This document shows positions 24,169-36,152 of a stretch of 64,000 nucleotides of DNA, one piece after another. A program made the translations under genes and the position numbers. The stretch comes from Gnetum montanum. Lineage: Eukaryota; Streptophyta; Gnetopsida; Gnetales; Gnetaceae. Under the pieces are notes generated by a model, which saw only the letters and a list, made by a program, of their open reading frames with translations, was not told the origin of the DNA and searched no databases. Every line of letters starts with the position of its first letter. Within the stretch, counting starts at the first letter, position 1. Location of the stretch: NCBI GenBank assembly GCA_015680685.1, contig MNCI01007747.1, forward strand, positions 124,001 through 188,000, given 5' to 3'.

Positions 24169-25082
24169 TAATGAAACCTATTTTCACTAAGCTATGATTT
24201 CGTATCTATGATATTACATCTACAATATCATATCTATGACATTGCAACTCTACATACATCATCATTGATGCAATGTAGTGGGTCTTGTTTACACCTATAA
24301 ATACCAATACTTGGTTTCACCAATGAACAACTTTCATTTCACCCTTATCAAAGCTCTTGTAGTTTTTTTTTCATAGGTTTCACTTAGCGATAGAGTGAAT
24401 AGCCACAGTGTGGTGTTGAAGAGTTGAATGGAATATTTATTCAAGTGGATTATACTTGGAAATAATTTATGAATGGAAATAAAGATCAAAATTGTTTACC
24501 GTCATTGTATCATCCAATTTTTTTATTTGTTTTACTTAGCTAATTTCTTTACTTAGTTTAATTTTTCATTTCTTTAATATGCTTACTTTGGTTTATTCCT
24601 TTACATTTTTGAACACTTTACTTTTCCATGTTCATTAGCAAGGTAGAATGAGTATGACTAGTTTTGAGTGTATAAGTGTAATCATTTGGTAATCCCAATA
24701 GTATTATTTCTTGGTTCACCTAGTAGCATAACACTTGGTATCCTAGTAATACTTACATGAGCCCAAGACATATATGGCAAGCTAGGAATGGCTACTCATT
24801 GACATAGGATAGAATAGACTAGAATTTCTATTATTAGTTATGCTTAGAATTTTCACTATGTTTGCACTTAGGAGTAACATGAGTTGCAACATCAAAATAT
24901 CATATGACTTAGAGTTAAACCATACACTTTTATTTTACTAACTTGAAGTAGGAAGATAATGATCATGAACTATTTATCAACTTCTAGCATACTTACATTG
25001 GCCATTGATGGATTACAATTTGGTTGTGCATGTACACTCATGACTTCTATGGTAGAGTGTTGGGAAACCTAGCTACTCATCA
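24169..25082 (+). repeat. Element E 5' LTR
   Basis: Starts TAATGAAACC (decayed TG) and ends ...CTACTCATCA. TATA-like CCTATAAATACC at about 24294-24305. Pairs with 35270-36152: both carry 'cctattttcactaagctatg', 'ttcatttcacccttagc/atc', and 'aatatgcttacttt'. Confidence 0.9.
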
Positions 25083-25083
25083 T

Positions 25084-25101
25084 TGGTACCATTGCTGAGG
25101 A
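25084..25101 (+). other. Element E primer binding site (tRNA-Asp type)
   Basis: TGGTACCATTGCTGAGGA, one base after the LTR. All five differences from TGGCGCCGTTGCCGGGGA are C-to-T or G-to-A. It is the best preserved primer site of the window. Confidence 0.85.
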
Positions 25102-25576
25102 TGTGTTAATGTTTGCTTAGTAGTTAATCTTACAAATTTTTTTGTATTAAGAATCATAGAGTTTATCTTTCACATCTCAAATCAATATTTTAACACACAC
25201 ATACACACTAAAGAGTGTCAAACATATAACATAGCTTATACACTTAAGAAAAGTCACCATCTACCCAAGAAACTCAAAATAGTCATGATAAAAGATATTA
25301 TGAAGAAGATTGAAGTGTGTCTATGAAGACCACAATTTTATATGCTCATATAGATCCATATTATTCTAATTTTACATTTATCTCTCACTAGAATGAATAG
25401 CTAAGGTGGAGAGATTTGTAGGATAACATAGTATTACCTCCTAAACATTCAACACCGTCAATGCTACAAGCAGCCTTAATGAGGTTGAACCTTAGCCATG
25501 GATAAGAAGGATATCATGTTATTAAACACATGACCAGGCCATATCAACCCATAGAAGCACAAGGAGGGATGCTGCA

Positions 25577-27180
25577 ATGGAAACAAGAAATGAGAATAAC
25601 AAAGCAAAGAAAGTAACCCACAATGTTGTCATAGAAGAAGTCAATGATGATACATTCATAATGGAAAAAATCCACCAAACCCATGAATCTCATTCATGTA
25701 TACCTATCATCCATTTAGAAGAACATATAAAAATACAATTGTGTTTGGCCCTTCCGAAAACACCTAGGAGAGATGTAGAAAACTTCAAACATAGGTTTAG
25801 CTAAAGGCCTAGAGCTTTTTCAGAATGACAAGAAAATGAATCACAAAGTCATAGAAGGAGAACTAGCTGACACCATTCTCCAATTGCTTCCTCTTTCTCC
25901 TCATGATCATCAATGGGATTTGACAAGAGGGAATGAAGACCCATAGGCTATGACAAGGAAAGGCATAGGAATCATGAAAGACATGAACATTGAAGAGGGT
26001 ATCTTGATGAAGAAGAAGATGATTATGAATAGTGAAGAGATAGAATTAGGTATTAAGAAAGGAAATGACAGTATGAGCATTAAAGGGGTCATAACTACAA
26101 TCGATCCTACAAACTAAATAATCATGAAGAACCCCTACTAGCCACTTATAGTGTGATTAACATTAGGAAAGTAGTGTACATCCCTAATAGGAATGTAAGA
26201 AATAGTCACATCAAGTGAATAGACATGAACAATATTTCCACATTTAAAGGTGGATACAATGTAGATCCATAGCACCACCTCCAAGAATTTCACAATGCCT
26301 GCCTCCTTCAAAATGTTGAAAATTATTGGAAAAATTTAAAGTTGTTTTCCAAAATACTCATTAAGGAAGCAAAAACCAAAAACCATATAAAGAGAAAGTA
26401 CCACGGTAGAATTCTTTAATGACAAGTATCAAACCTATTCAAGAGTGTTCAATTTCAAGAAACAAATTCAAGGATGGAAGCAAGAGATACATGAATCCCT
26501 TGATGTAAAAATGGATAGATATTATTCTTTATTACATAGATGTTTGAGCCATGGATATTCACAAAGGAAACAACTGAGTTATATTATCGATGGGTTAAAA
26601 AATAAAACTAGAGAAACTCTTGGGATATATTCCCAAGGTAGCTTTTTGGAAATGATAGCCCATGGAATTCAAAGACTGATAGAATAGATGGATAACGAAG
26701 ATGGAGAATTGATGAAAATAGAATCAACTGAAGAGTATAACCAAGATTTGACAATAAGGAAAAGAGATGTTATGATGTGCGATAAACAAAAGAACAAAAC
26801 TCTGGAGGATTCCATTTAGAAGAAGACTCTACCTATCTAGAAATCGGTCAATGATATTGTGACAAAGGTAGAGAAAATGTGGAACTTAGTAGATGAGAGA
26901 TTCCAAAATACACTTAAGATAGTGAAGAAGAAAACTAAATGAGCCCTAAACAAGAACAAGAAAAAGAAGAAAAGAAGAGATAATGGATTAGAGAATTACA
27001 AACATAAAGAAAAAGTTACTACATTTGAGAAATTAATAGACTCTAGTTTAGAAGATGAAGAAGGATGCAAAGTGTGCCAATATGAACATCCTAAGGGATG
27101 TTGTCCTATCATGGTGCACTTGCAAGAGTTTGGAACATATGCACGTAACCTAAGAGTTATTAGGAAGTAGTCAAAATGAT
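25577..27180 (+). pseudogene. Element E gag
   Basis: Decayed gag. 25577-25804 is a 75-codon open N-terminal piece. 26445-26687 holds the gag core: QIQGWKQEIHESLDVKMDRY, then LLHRCLSHGY and KQLSYIIDGLKNKTRETLGI. Near 27066-27130 is a zinc-knuckle-like end, CKVCQYEHPKGCC...LQEFGTYA, shared with element G. The leader 25102-25576 shows no coding. The minus-strand open stretch at 27201-27416 is a shadow. Confidence 0.8.
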
Positions 27181-28029
27181 TACCTTACCACAAGTTAATC
27201 TCAAACAATTATTCTAACCATCATATTATTCAAGTGAAGGCTATCTTTAGCCATAAGAGCAATACCAGTAATAGTGGTAACAACTACAAGCATGGGGAAT
27301 GCCACCACCAATGCAACAATATCCATATAGGTAATTATATCCTTATGGATATTATGTTCAACATCCAATCTCTCTAGGAAATTCTTTAGTCCATACTTTC
27401 CCATACTACTATCCATAAAAGTATTATAGGCCTACTATTCAAAGAATGAATCCAAATTTTTTACACACATAAAATAGAAATTGGTTCATTAGTTCAACCT
27501 CATAATTCTCTACCACCAGTACCTCCATTGGCTATGCAAGGAGCACTACCAACATAACTATAGTAAAAGAATGCTACCAAGGTAGTAAATACAAAAGAGG
27601 ATATGATAATAAATGCAAATATATCTAGGAAATGTCTATTTTTCAAAACAAGTCTAGAAAATATTCAAAGAATAAGACCTTCACCCATATTAATCCCATA
27701 CACACATACTCCTCAACGAAATACTAAGCTTCCATATTCTATAGATGCAAATTTGACCACTATCATGCTCACTTAAATTGTCATACATTTGATCAAGGTA
27801 GCAATAGTTCCCAAGAAGAGAATATATCCTAGAAGTCCCTTAGTGTATCTCCAAATAGTAGAACATAAAATAGATTATAGGTCAAGAGTAAATTTTTTTT
27901 CACAAGATTTGTACAAATCTTGGAATCTTCCTCCACTAAAGAAGAGAAACATGTTTTTAGAGATTATAAAATAGTTAATAACTATTCCACTAGGATAGGT
28001 GAACAATGTCATTACCACCATAAGTGGTT

Positions 28030-28230
28030 ATTCTTACCCTACTAAGTTCTTAGTTATGCATGTAGGGAAAAATTAGGGAGAATATCGCATAATCATGGGA
28101 AGAGTATGACTTAGCACTTTGGACACTAAGCTAGGAATTAGAGACTTGTGGTTGGAAATTTCCAAGGAAGATGAGGCTAAAATCATACAACAACCTAAAG
28201 TTCCATGTATCTCATACAATGATAATGGGT
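28030..28230 (+). pseudogene. Element E protease remnant
   Basis: The MGRV...LSTLDTKLGIRDLWLEIS-type stretch (about 28095-28165, one stop) matches the protease C-terminal landmark of G (MGRAWLSMVNA, then NLSLEIS). The active-site half upstream is not readable. Confidence 0.5.
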
Positions 28231-28499
28231 GTAGTTACGTGCAAAAAATATAGGCCATCAAATAAGAAATCAATAGAGCATGAAATCAATATGTAGTAGA
28301 TATGTGTGTGTAGCAATGCCTATATGAAGAAACCACCAAAAAGAAGGTGGTAATTAGTGGCTAATCACTAAAAAGGATATAGAGTCCAAAATGTACATGG
28401 AACCATCTAAAAAAATTATAAGTTCCTATGTAGAAGAAGCTAGTGAGTTAGAGTAGTTAATGAAGAAACATCCCTATGTACACTCACATTAAGAAGAAG

Positions 28500-29960
28500 A
28501 CATCAAGTGGGAACAACTAGAAATTCTAGACAAGTATGAACTAGAACCTTTAGAGTTGAAAGCCCTATCAGATGTACTAGAATATGCCTTTTTGAATAAT
28601 ATGAAATTGGTAATTATTAATGCTAATCTTGATAAAGAATATAAGAGAAGATTATTAGAGGTGGTAAATAAATGGTCAAAAACATTTGCATGGTCCTTTG
28701 ATGAAATAATAGGTATTGATCCATTCATATGTCAACACCAAATTTATACAGATCTAGCTGTCAAACCATGCTACCAACCTTAAAGAAGATTGAATCCAAA
28801 ATTCAAAGAAGTGATAAAGCAAGAATTGGAAAAAATTTTAAAAGCAAGGTTCATCTATCCAATAGCAAATAATGAAAGGGTTAGTCCCTTAGTCACTGTT
28901 CCAAAGAAAGGTGACAATTGGAGGGTTCACAATGACTTCTAGTTGTTGAATTTAGCAACATTCAAGGATCATTTTCTTCTATAAATTGTTGACCATATCC
29001 TTAACACCATTGTAGGACAATAGTATTATAATTTTCTCAATGGGTATAATCAAATTTATAGTGCACTAGAAGATTAAGAGAAGACCACATTAACTAGTTC
29101 ATGAGGGAAATTTTCATATAAGTAGATGCCTTTTGGCTTTTGTAATGCTCCCATTACCTTCAAGACTAGTACTAAGCATCTTCCAAAAATATATTGGTAA
29201 TGACGTAGAGGTATTCATGGATGATTTTTTCACTTATGGACTAGAATTCAAACAAGCATTGAACCTATTAGAGCATGTTTTAAAAATATGTGTTGAAACT
29301 AATTTAAAACTCAATTGGTAAAAGATTCATCTAATGATCCAAGATGATATTATTTGATGATATAAAGTATCACAAAAAGGAATAGAGGTAGATCTAGATA
29401 AAATAAGATTCATTCAAAATATCACCTGGAGGCCATATACTATTAAGGATGTTCGATCATGTGTTGGGCACATGGGATATTATAGAAGACTCATTGAAAT
29501 TTTTTCAAAGATAGTAAAGCTACTAGTAGAAATAACAAAGAAATACGTGCCATTTCAATTGAGAAGGAATTTGAGACATTAAGCTAGCAGCTAATTGAAA
29601 CACCAATTATTTGAGCCCCATATTGGTCCAAGCCCTTCCACTTTATAATAAATGCTTCAAAATATGCACTAGGCATAATACTTACTTAGCTAGATGATTA
29701 CAAAAGGCCATATTACATACATTGTTCCTATCAAAGCATCACTAGATCACAACTCAACTACACCACTATAGAAAAGGTGCTTATGGACATGGTGTATGTG
29801 CTTGAAAAATTTAGACATTATGTGCTTTTATATCCTATTTACATCCACACAAATCATAGTGACATTAAGAATTTGATGAATAAACTAGTGGTTAGTCCAA
29901 GGGTGATACAATAGATCATGATACTAAAAATGTGTGACATTGCAATGATATATTAAAAAA
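28500..29960 (+). pseudogene. Element E reverse transcriptase and RNase H
   Basis: 28556-28783 is an open stretch leading into RT (KPCYQP, then KEVIKQELEKILKARFIYPI). RT motifs follow: SPLVTVPKKGDNWRVHND (about 28880-28935), FLNGYNQIY (about 29030-29060), MPFGFCNAPITF (about 29125-29165) and EVFMDDFF with an intact FMDD (29206-29232). RNase H and the tether lie at about 29630-29900 (YYIHCSYQSI, LNYTTIEKVLMDMVYVLEKF). Stops occur throughout. Confidence 0.87.
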
Positions 29961-30229
29961 GAAACTAAAAATGTTGTGGCAAATCCTTTGTTAAGACTAC
30001 AATGGGAACCACATGAACAAGATGAACCATTATTAGACCAATTTCCTACTGAAAATTTATTTACAAAGATAAGAATGACTATAAACTCAACAAAAAAGAC
30101 ATGGATTACTAACTACATGACTTATCTCACTACAATAGAGGTTCTTGTTAAGTGGAATAAGAAACAAAAGGAATAGTTCCTCCACAAAGTTAAATTGTAT
30201 AAAAAAATAATGGAAACCATTTTAAGATA

Positions 30230-31330
30230 GGTGTCAATGGACTAGTTAGATGATGCATCCTAGAAGAGAACCAACAAAAAATCTTATGAGATGCGCATGA
30301 GGGACCATATGATGATCACTACATAGGATGCAAAACAACACTAAAGCTAGTGATGGCAAGCTACTTTTTTCCTACCATATTTAGGAATGCATACAAATTC
30401 GCTCAATCTTGTGAAGTCATTTAATACTTTGGAAATTGATTTCATCGGATCCCTCACATTAATGTCCATTAAAAAATCATACATTATAATGATAGTTCAT
30501 TATTGTATGAAGTGGGTAGAAGAAATTGCAGTCAAAGAAGAAATTGATAATTTTTTTCAACAATGCATGGTAAATAGATTTGGAGCATGACATCTACTCA
30601 TATCCAACAATGAAACACAATTTACAAGATCCACATTCAAGAATCTAATGTAAAAATTTGGTGTGAATCACAAATTAACCATGACATACCATCCCAAAGC
30701 AAATGGACAAGTAGAAGTGACTAATGAAGAAGTCACAAGAATCTTAGCTAGAACATTTAGTTAATTTAAAAAGGATTGGATAAATAAGCTAAATGATGCT
30801 TTATAGACATACAGATCTACATGGAAACTCCCAATAGGATACTTGTCCTATGGGCTAGTTTATGAAAAACTTCATATGCTCCCAATCCAAGCAAAGCTAT
30901 AAACTATAGCTACTACTAGTGAAATTGGCCTAGATCTAAGCCTAGCTGAAAAGTAACATCTCATGAATCTTAACCTTTTAGAAAAAAATAGACTTGTAGC
31001 TCTAATGAGTAATGAAGTACATAAGAAATACTCGAGATGCAGGCATGACACAAGAATACGATAAGTATCAATCTAAGCAACTAATAAAGTCCTCTACTAT
31101 AATCCTAGTCATGTGTCACAAAAGGCTAAGTTCCAAACCCTTTGGAAAGGATCCTATATTGTCCATGCAACATACCAATCAGGAAACATGTAAATCTATC
31201 ACCCAACTAGTTCACATAAGTTTATCGTAGTCAGTATCCAACAAGTCAATCAATTCTATGAACATCCTAACTCCTTTTTGGATTCTATCCTATTTACCAA
31301 ATCATCCTCAACCTATTCCATATTTTGGTT
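30230..31330 (+). pseudogene. Element E integrase and pol tail
   Basis: Integrase core: LEIDFIGS with the first catalytic Asp (30431-30455), VNRFGA then ISNNETQF where the second Asp is Asn (about 30570-30625), and TYHPKANGQVEVTNEE with the catalytic Glu (about 30680-30735). WKLPIGYLSYGLVYEKLHML (about 30810-30875) is the post-core box typical of Athila/Tat elements. The pol tail runs to about 31330 and a pyrimidine-rich stretch follows (31380-31600). Confidence 0.85.
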
Positions 31331-31599
31331 AATTTTTTTATCATAGTCATGGGGGTGTCTAGTGTAACACTTAGGCACTAGACCTTTTTCTTTTGTTACT
31401 ACTTTTTCACATTCTTTGATATCTTTTCTATTCTTTGATCATTTCCTAGTTCTTAATCATTTTCTATTCATTGATACTTTTTAAATTTCTTCTACATTTT
31501 TACATTCTTATTATCTTTTACTATTGTTTTCATTTTTCTATGAATTTTCATCATATTTCTTGTACATATTTTTGTTGATTTTTTTCCCAATCAATTCCA

Positions 31600-32991
31600 A
31601 AGGAATAAAGCAAGATATAATACCAATAATGTGAAAATTACCCTATGTTATCAAATCATGAAATGACTGATTCCATCTATAGTGAGATCACACCATCCAT
31701 CCACTCATTTCCAATAATAAGAGGTTCCTACCATAACCATAATGCTATTCCTTTCACAATAAATCTAAAATAAATTTTTGATCCTTATTCCTGGATCAAA
31801 AAGTGAAGAACCAAGTGAGAATGAAAGGGGTGTGACGTTAAGGGGATTTGTGGATTCTCTAAGACTACTGCTATAAGTCTTATCTTATTATTCAATTGTA
31901 TTATTTACTTGAGTACTAACAAAAAATGAAAATATATCTATAATAAGTGCTACCTAACCATGTCACTAAAAATACATGTTACCCATGCTTAAAGGTAGGC
32001 AACTTCTTAGAAATCTCAAAAATAAATTGTGCTATTAATAAACTACTTCCTTGAACTTCATTGTCAAGTTTTAGTACTTATAATAATGGTAGTCTTGTGG
32101 TTGGGATGATACAAGGCAATGTCACTGGTAAGTGATATAGACTTGGTTTGGATTTTGGATGGAATGGCTAATTATCACTTTAACTATACATCACATAGAA
32201 TAATTAATTATGCCTATGGTAAGACAACTTACATTCTAATTTTGAAAATTCCTTCTAATCTTGTTCCATCTCATTAGTATATATAATCATAATTCAATGG
32301 TTTTCTATAATATAATTTTCTTTTTCTATTTTGGTAATACTAACATGTGTGTTTTGAAAGATAGCTATATTCTACATTCAACTCCTTAAGTATCCACAAA
32401 CACTTATAGGTGTGGTTATACAAGGGAAATAAGGACTGAAGCCTACGTTGGGGAGGACCCACTTGTATAAGTCTTGTTCCTCATACCTAAAAGGCAATTG
32501 CACATCATTTTGTGTCTCCAAGACACTTTAATTGTGATTTTTTGTTTCTAAAGTTTCACATCTGATCATACCTTTGCAATGCTCACTACCATCTTTTATA
32601 CATCTAAATAACCTTATTTACTAAAGATTCCTTCTTTATTACCTTTGACTTTTAAATTTTCATAATCTAAGCATCATCTATGATTAAAGACCCTTTAGAA
32701 AACTTCTACATCTTTCAAACTATCTATTTGACTTGATTTTTTTACTAAAATTGCTTTAAAATTAATTTTTTTGTGGTGATGTTAGAGGTATGATGTTGTA
32801 TTTATGATGTTGCACCACTAAAAATCTATATATATGAGTGAGGAGTTAGAAATTGTTTTCTTTTTCACATTTCAAAGCAAGGGGAGTTCATGCTATTTTT
32901 CTAAGCCTCTGACACCTAAACTTCCAAGCTCCATAACTCTCTCACCATAGCTATAATTTACATAATTCTTGAACATTTTTTAAATTATGCA
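31600..32991 (+). promoter_or_regulatory. Element E pol-to-third-ORF region with internal promoter
   Basis: Non-coding. It carries the shared block at 32413-32470 ('acaagggaaataagg...cctacgttggggaggaccca') and TATATATAT at 32827-32835. The shared leader start 'tagaaattgttttc' lies about 20 bp downstream of the TATA and is identical at 63496-63509. The spacing of block to TATA is about 360 bp, close to that in B and the window-end copy. Confidence 0.55.
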
Positions 32992-33349
32992 GTGACCAAA
33001 TTAGCCATAGGGGGGAGATTATTATGCGTAGAAGAGTCAAAGTGGGCCAAACTATTTTAACACTAGAAGAGTATATTAAAAAGCTAGTGAACCTAACCAA
33101 CTTTGCTAGCTAACCATCCATTAATACAATAAATAAGAAAATGATAACTATGAAAATTCTTAACAATTAAAAAAATAAGTAAAAAGGATTTCTTTTTGAA
33201 TTTTTCTAACTCTGCAATCATAGTAAGATCCATAGGTAATAATAAGAATAAAAGGATGAACAAACCCAAGGATATGCAAAAGAAATATGAACTACTAGAG
33301 ACCTATTTAAATCCTTGCATAAGCTTAAGTAAATATTTGATTATTGTAG
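32992..33349 (+). other. Candidate (decayed) leader intron of element E
   Basis: The acceptor TTATTGTAG|ATGGATCCC (33341-33358) is clear and lies at the ATG of the third ORF. The donor is weaker: GTGACC at 32992, followed at the right distance by the G-run 'ataggggggag' that follows the donor in B and J. Confidence 0.35.
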
Positions 33350-35230
33350 ATGGATCCCAAAAGACTCACAGTAGAAGGATCCTCATAGCATGAAATTAAA
33401 AGACCAAGAGTTCTAGGTGGAGGAAAAGCTCAAGAACAAACATTGCAAGTAGAGGAAGAAGTCCAATCCTTCAGCATTCACCAACAAAGCCCTGCTATAG
33501 AACAATCTACACTAGTTGAGCATGAAGTACCACCAACTCCTAAGCAAGGATAGCATCCCACACTATCAGCAAAATGCCTCCAAGCTATCCAAGAGAAGTC
33601 CATCATGTCCATAGTAATTGTGAAATTGAATTTTGGATCATTTATAAAGTTTTCTTCAAAGAGCATCTACACCTATCTCCAAGCCTCTTCTCTTTGACCA
33701 ACTCTATCATGTAATGAAGAAATATATCAATTTTGGAAGAATAAATAAGATGATGCTACTATTAAGATTGAAGATGTCTCCATGCCTTACTTCATTGAAG
33801 CCATTTCAAAGACACTTAATATTCCAAATGTTAGAGCAAATGTAGCATAGATATCCATTAGATCCAACACTAATGCAAAGAAGCTATGGCCGTAGAGAGC
33901 ATATAGAAAAGAGAAAAAGAATTACAATGAATTAAATACTGAGGAGAAGATCTAATTCAAGATTGAAACCTACCACGTGTTCCATACCAAAAGACTCAAT
34001 AGAATTCCACCTATGCTATTAGAGGAAGCACAATTCTCATGGGGAAATTTGATACTAATATAGTGCATCTACTATTTCTAAAAATATAGAGAAGGTAGGG
34101 AAACTCACACTCTAGTTTCCTTGCCTCATTAGGAATTTTTACATGCACATAGGGATTTTAGGATCTACAAATGAGGTTCTAGGAAAATCGTAGAATGCAT
34201 TTTATGTAGAGATGTCCAAACCAAGTACCACCAAAGAAGGATTAACGAGAGAAGCTAACAGGCATTGAGGAAGCCGTAGGATCCATGTTAGCAAGTAACA
34301 TTCCAATAACTAGATAATAAGAAGTATGACCCAATGGGTTAATGCCTATTGGTGATAGATCTAGATAGAGTGCTCCTCTTACATAATAAGATTAAAACCC
34401 TCCCATGAGCCATTTGCAGCAAATTGCAAAACCATAAGTTGGGGAACAACAAAGGAATGTTCTACATTGGACCAAGTTAGGGATAGCTTCCTAAGGCATG
34501 TTGTATCAATATGAACTACCAGTAGGTAGATATCACTATAGATAGGAGAGGATGACAATTGAGTACAATAGAATTTAGAGAACACTACATCTTTCCAAGT
34601 CATGCTAGAAACTAGAGAAGAAGCCATAGTAGTGGTGATGCAACATCAAAGTTACTAATTACTTTAAGGATCCTTTAATATTTCCATTTTATCATTGATG
34701 AATATTAAAGGTATAAGAGATGTGGAAATGGTAGCTAGAACATCCATGACCTTAGTAGAACACAAAAATGTCCTTGATTGACTATTGCAGATAGGACAAG
34801 TAATGAAAAATCTCTTTGATATCCCTAGTGATATCACTATAATTCAATATGATTTGATTGCTATGAAGGAAAGCTAGTCATGATAGTGACAAGGGCATAG
34901 AATGTAGAAAATTAAGTGTAAAGGTTGCAAGCTAAGTTACCAACTTTGAAAGTAAAAAGAAGAGCCCTTGCACAGTATATAGCCCTAGATTAGTTAGATG
35001 CCTTTATAATAGTAAAAGTGAAGTAGCTCATTGCAGAAATATTTAATCTAGCATTATTTGTTTTGTTTTGTTTGTTGTCAATTATATCCATCATGCTATG
35101 CACAATAATTTTGTAAAGCATCACTTAAACCATAATGTGGCATTCAGAGTCAAGTGGTTGTGTACATAAGTATCTATATACAAATGTGAGTATACCTCAT
35201 AATTTTGTAAGAAACTCTATCCTCCTTTTT
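33350..35230 (+). pseudogene. Element E third ORF (env position), unrecognised product
   Basis: Broken ORF starting ATGGATCCC. Between 33720 and 33900 it reads QFWKNK, then TIKIEDVSMPYFIEAISKTL, IPNVRANVA and TNAKKLW. The YFIEAISKTLNIPN piece matches element B's third ORF. Downstream pieces (NELNTEEKI, YHVFHTKRLNRIPP, LLEEAQFSW) follow at 33920-34045. I do not recognise the family. A 20-30-residue hydrophobic segment that would mark an envelope-like protein was not evident in the readable parts. Confidence 0.55.
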
Positions 35231-35260
35231 TTTTACTTGATGATGAGTTTTAAATTCGTT

Positions 35261-35269
35261 AGGGGGGTA
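35261..35269 (+). other. Element E polypurine tract
   Basis: 'aggggggta' directly before the 3' LTR start at 35270, in the position of the plus-strand priming site. Confidence 0.75.
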
Positions 35270-36152
35270 TGATAAAACCTATTTTCACTAAGCTATGATA
35301 TCATATCTATGACATCACAACTGTACATACATCATCGTTGATGTGTTGTAGTGTATCCTGTTTACCTCTATAAAGACCAACACTTGGTTGCATCAACGAA
35401 CAAATTTCATTTCACCCTTAGCAAAACTCTTACAATTTTTTTTCATAGTTTACACTTAGCAATAAATTGAATGCCCATAGTGTGATGTTGAAAAATTGAA
35501 CATAATCTTTATTTGAGTGGATTTTTCTTAGGCATAATTCATGAATGCAAATAAAGGTCAAGATTATTTACCATCATTGCAACATTCACTTAATTTATTT
35601 GTTTTACTTAGCTAATTTCATTACTTAGTTTAGTTTTTCATCTCTTTAATATGCTTACTTTAGTTTAGCCCTTTACATTTTTGAACACTTGTTCATTAGT
35701 AAGGTGGAATGAGTATGAATTGTTTCAAGCATGTAAGTGTAGTCATTTGGTAATCCCATTAGTGTTATTGCTTGGTCTTTTGAGTAGCATAATACTTGGT
35801 AATCTAGTAATAGTTACATGAAACCAAGACATGTATGGTAAGCTAGGAAAGAATACTCATCACCATAAGATAGAATAGACTTGAATTTTTATTATCACTT
35901 AGATTTTATTCTCTCTTTCATTATGTTTGCACTTAGGAGTAATATGAACCAATAACATCAAGATATCATATGCCTCACTTAGAGTTAAACCATACACTTG
36001 TACTTTACTAAATAAAAGTGGAAAGACAATGATCAAAAACTAATTATTAACTTCTAGCATACTTACATTGACCATTCATGGATTATCATTTGGTCACACA
36101 TTGTCACTCTTAATTTTTATGGCAGAGTGTTGGGATACCTAGTTGCTCATCA
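35270..36152 (+). repeat. Element E 3' LTR
   Basis: Starts TGATAAAACC and ends ...GCTCATCA. 883 bp, pairs with 24169-25082. The start is less decayed than that of the 5' copy. The divergence between the pair (many substitutions and indels) indicates a very old insertion. Confidence 0.9.

Larger units (their letters stand above)
24169..36152 (+). mobile_element. Element E: full-length Athila/Tat-like Ty3/gypsy retrotransposon
   Basis: About 12.0 kb on the plus strand, with LTRs of 914 and 883 bp, a primer site, gag, PR, RT, RNase H, IN, non-coding promoter region, third ORF, and a polypurine tract before the 3' LTR. It lies inside the integrase of chromovirus K. Flanks agcac/aagtc are too diverged to show the target duplication directly. 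However, taking out the element plus five bases puts the K integrase back in one frame with the spacing typical of the family. All coding regions carry stops. Confidence 0.92.
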
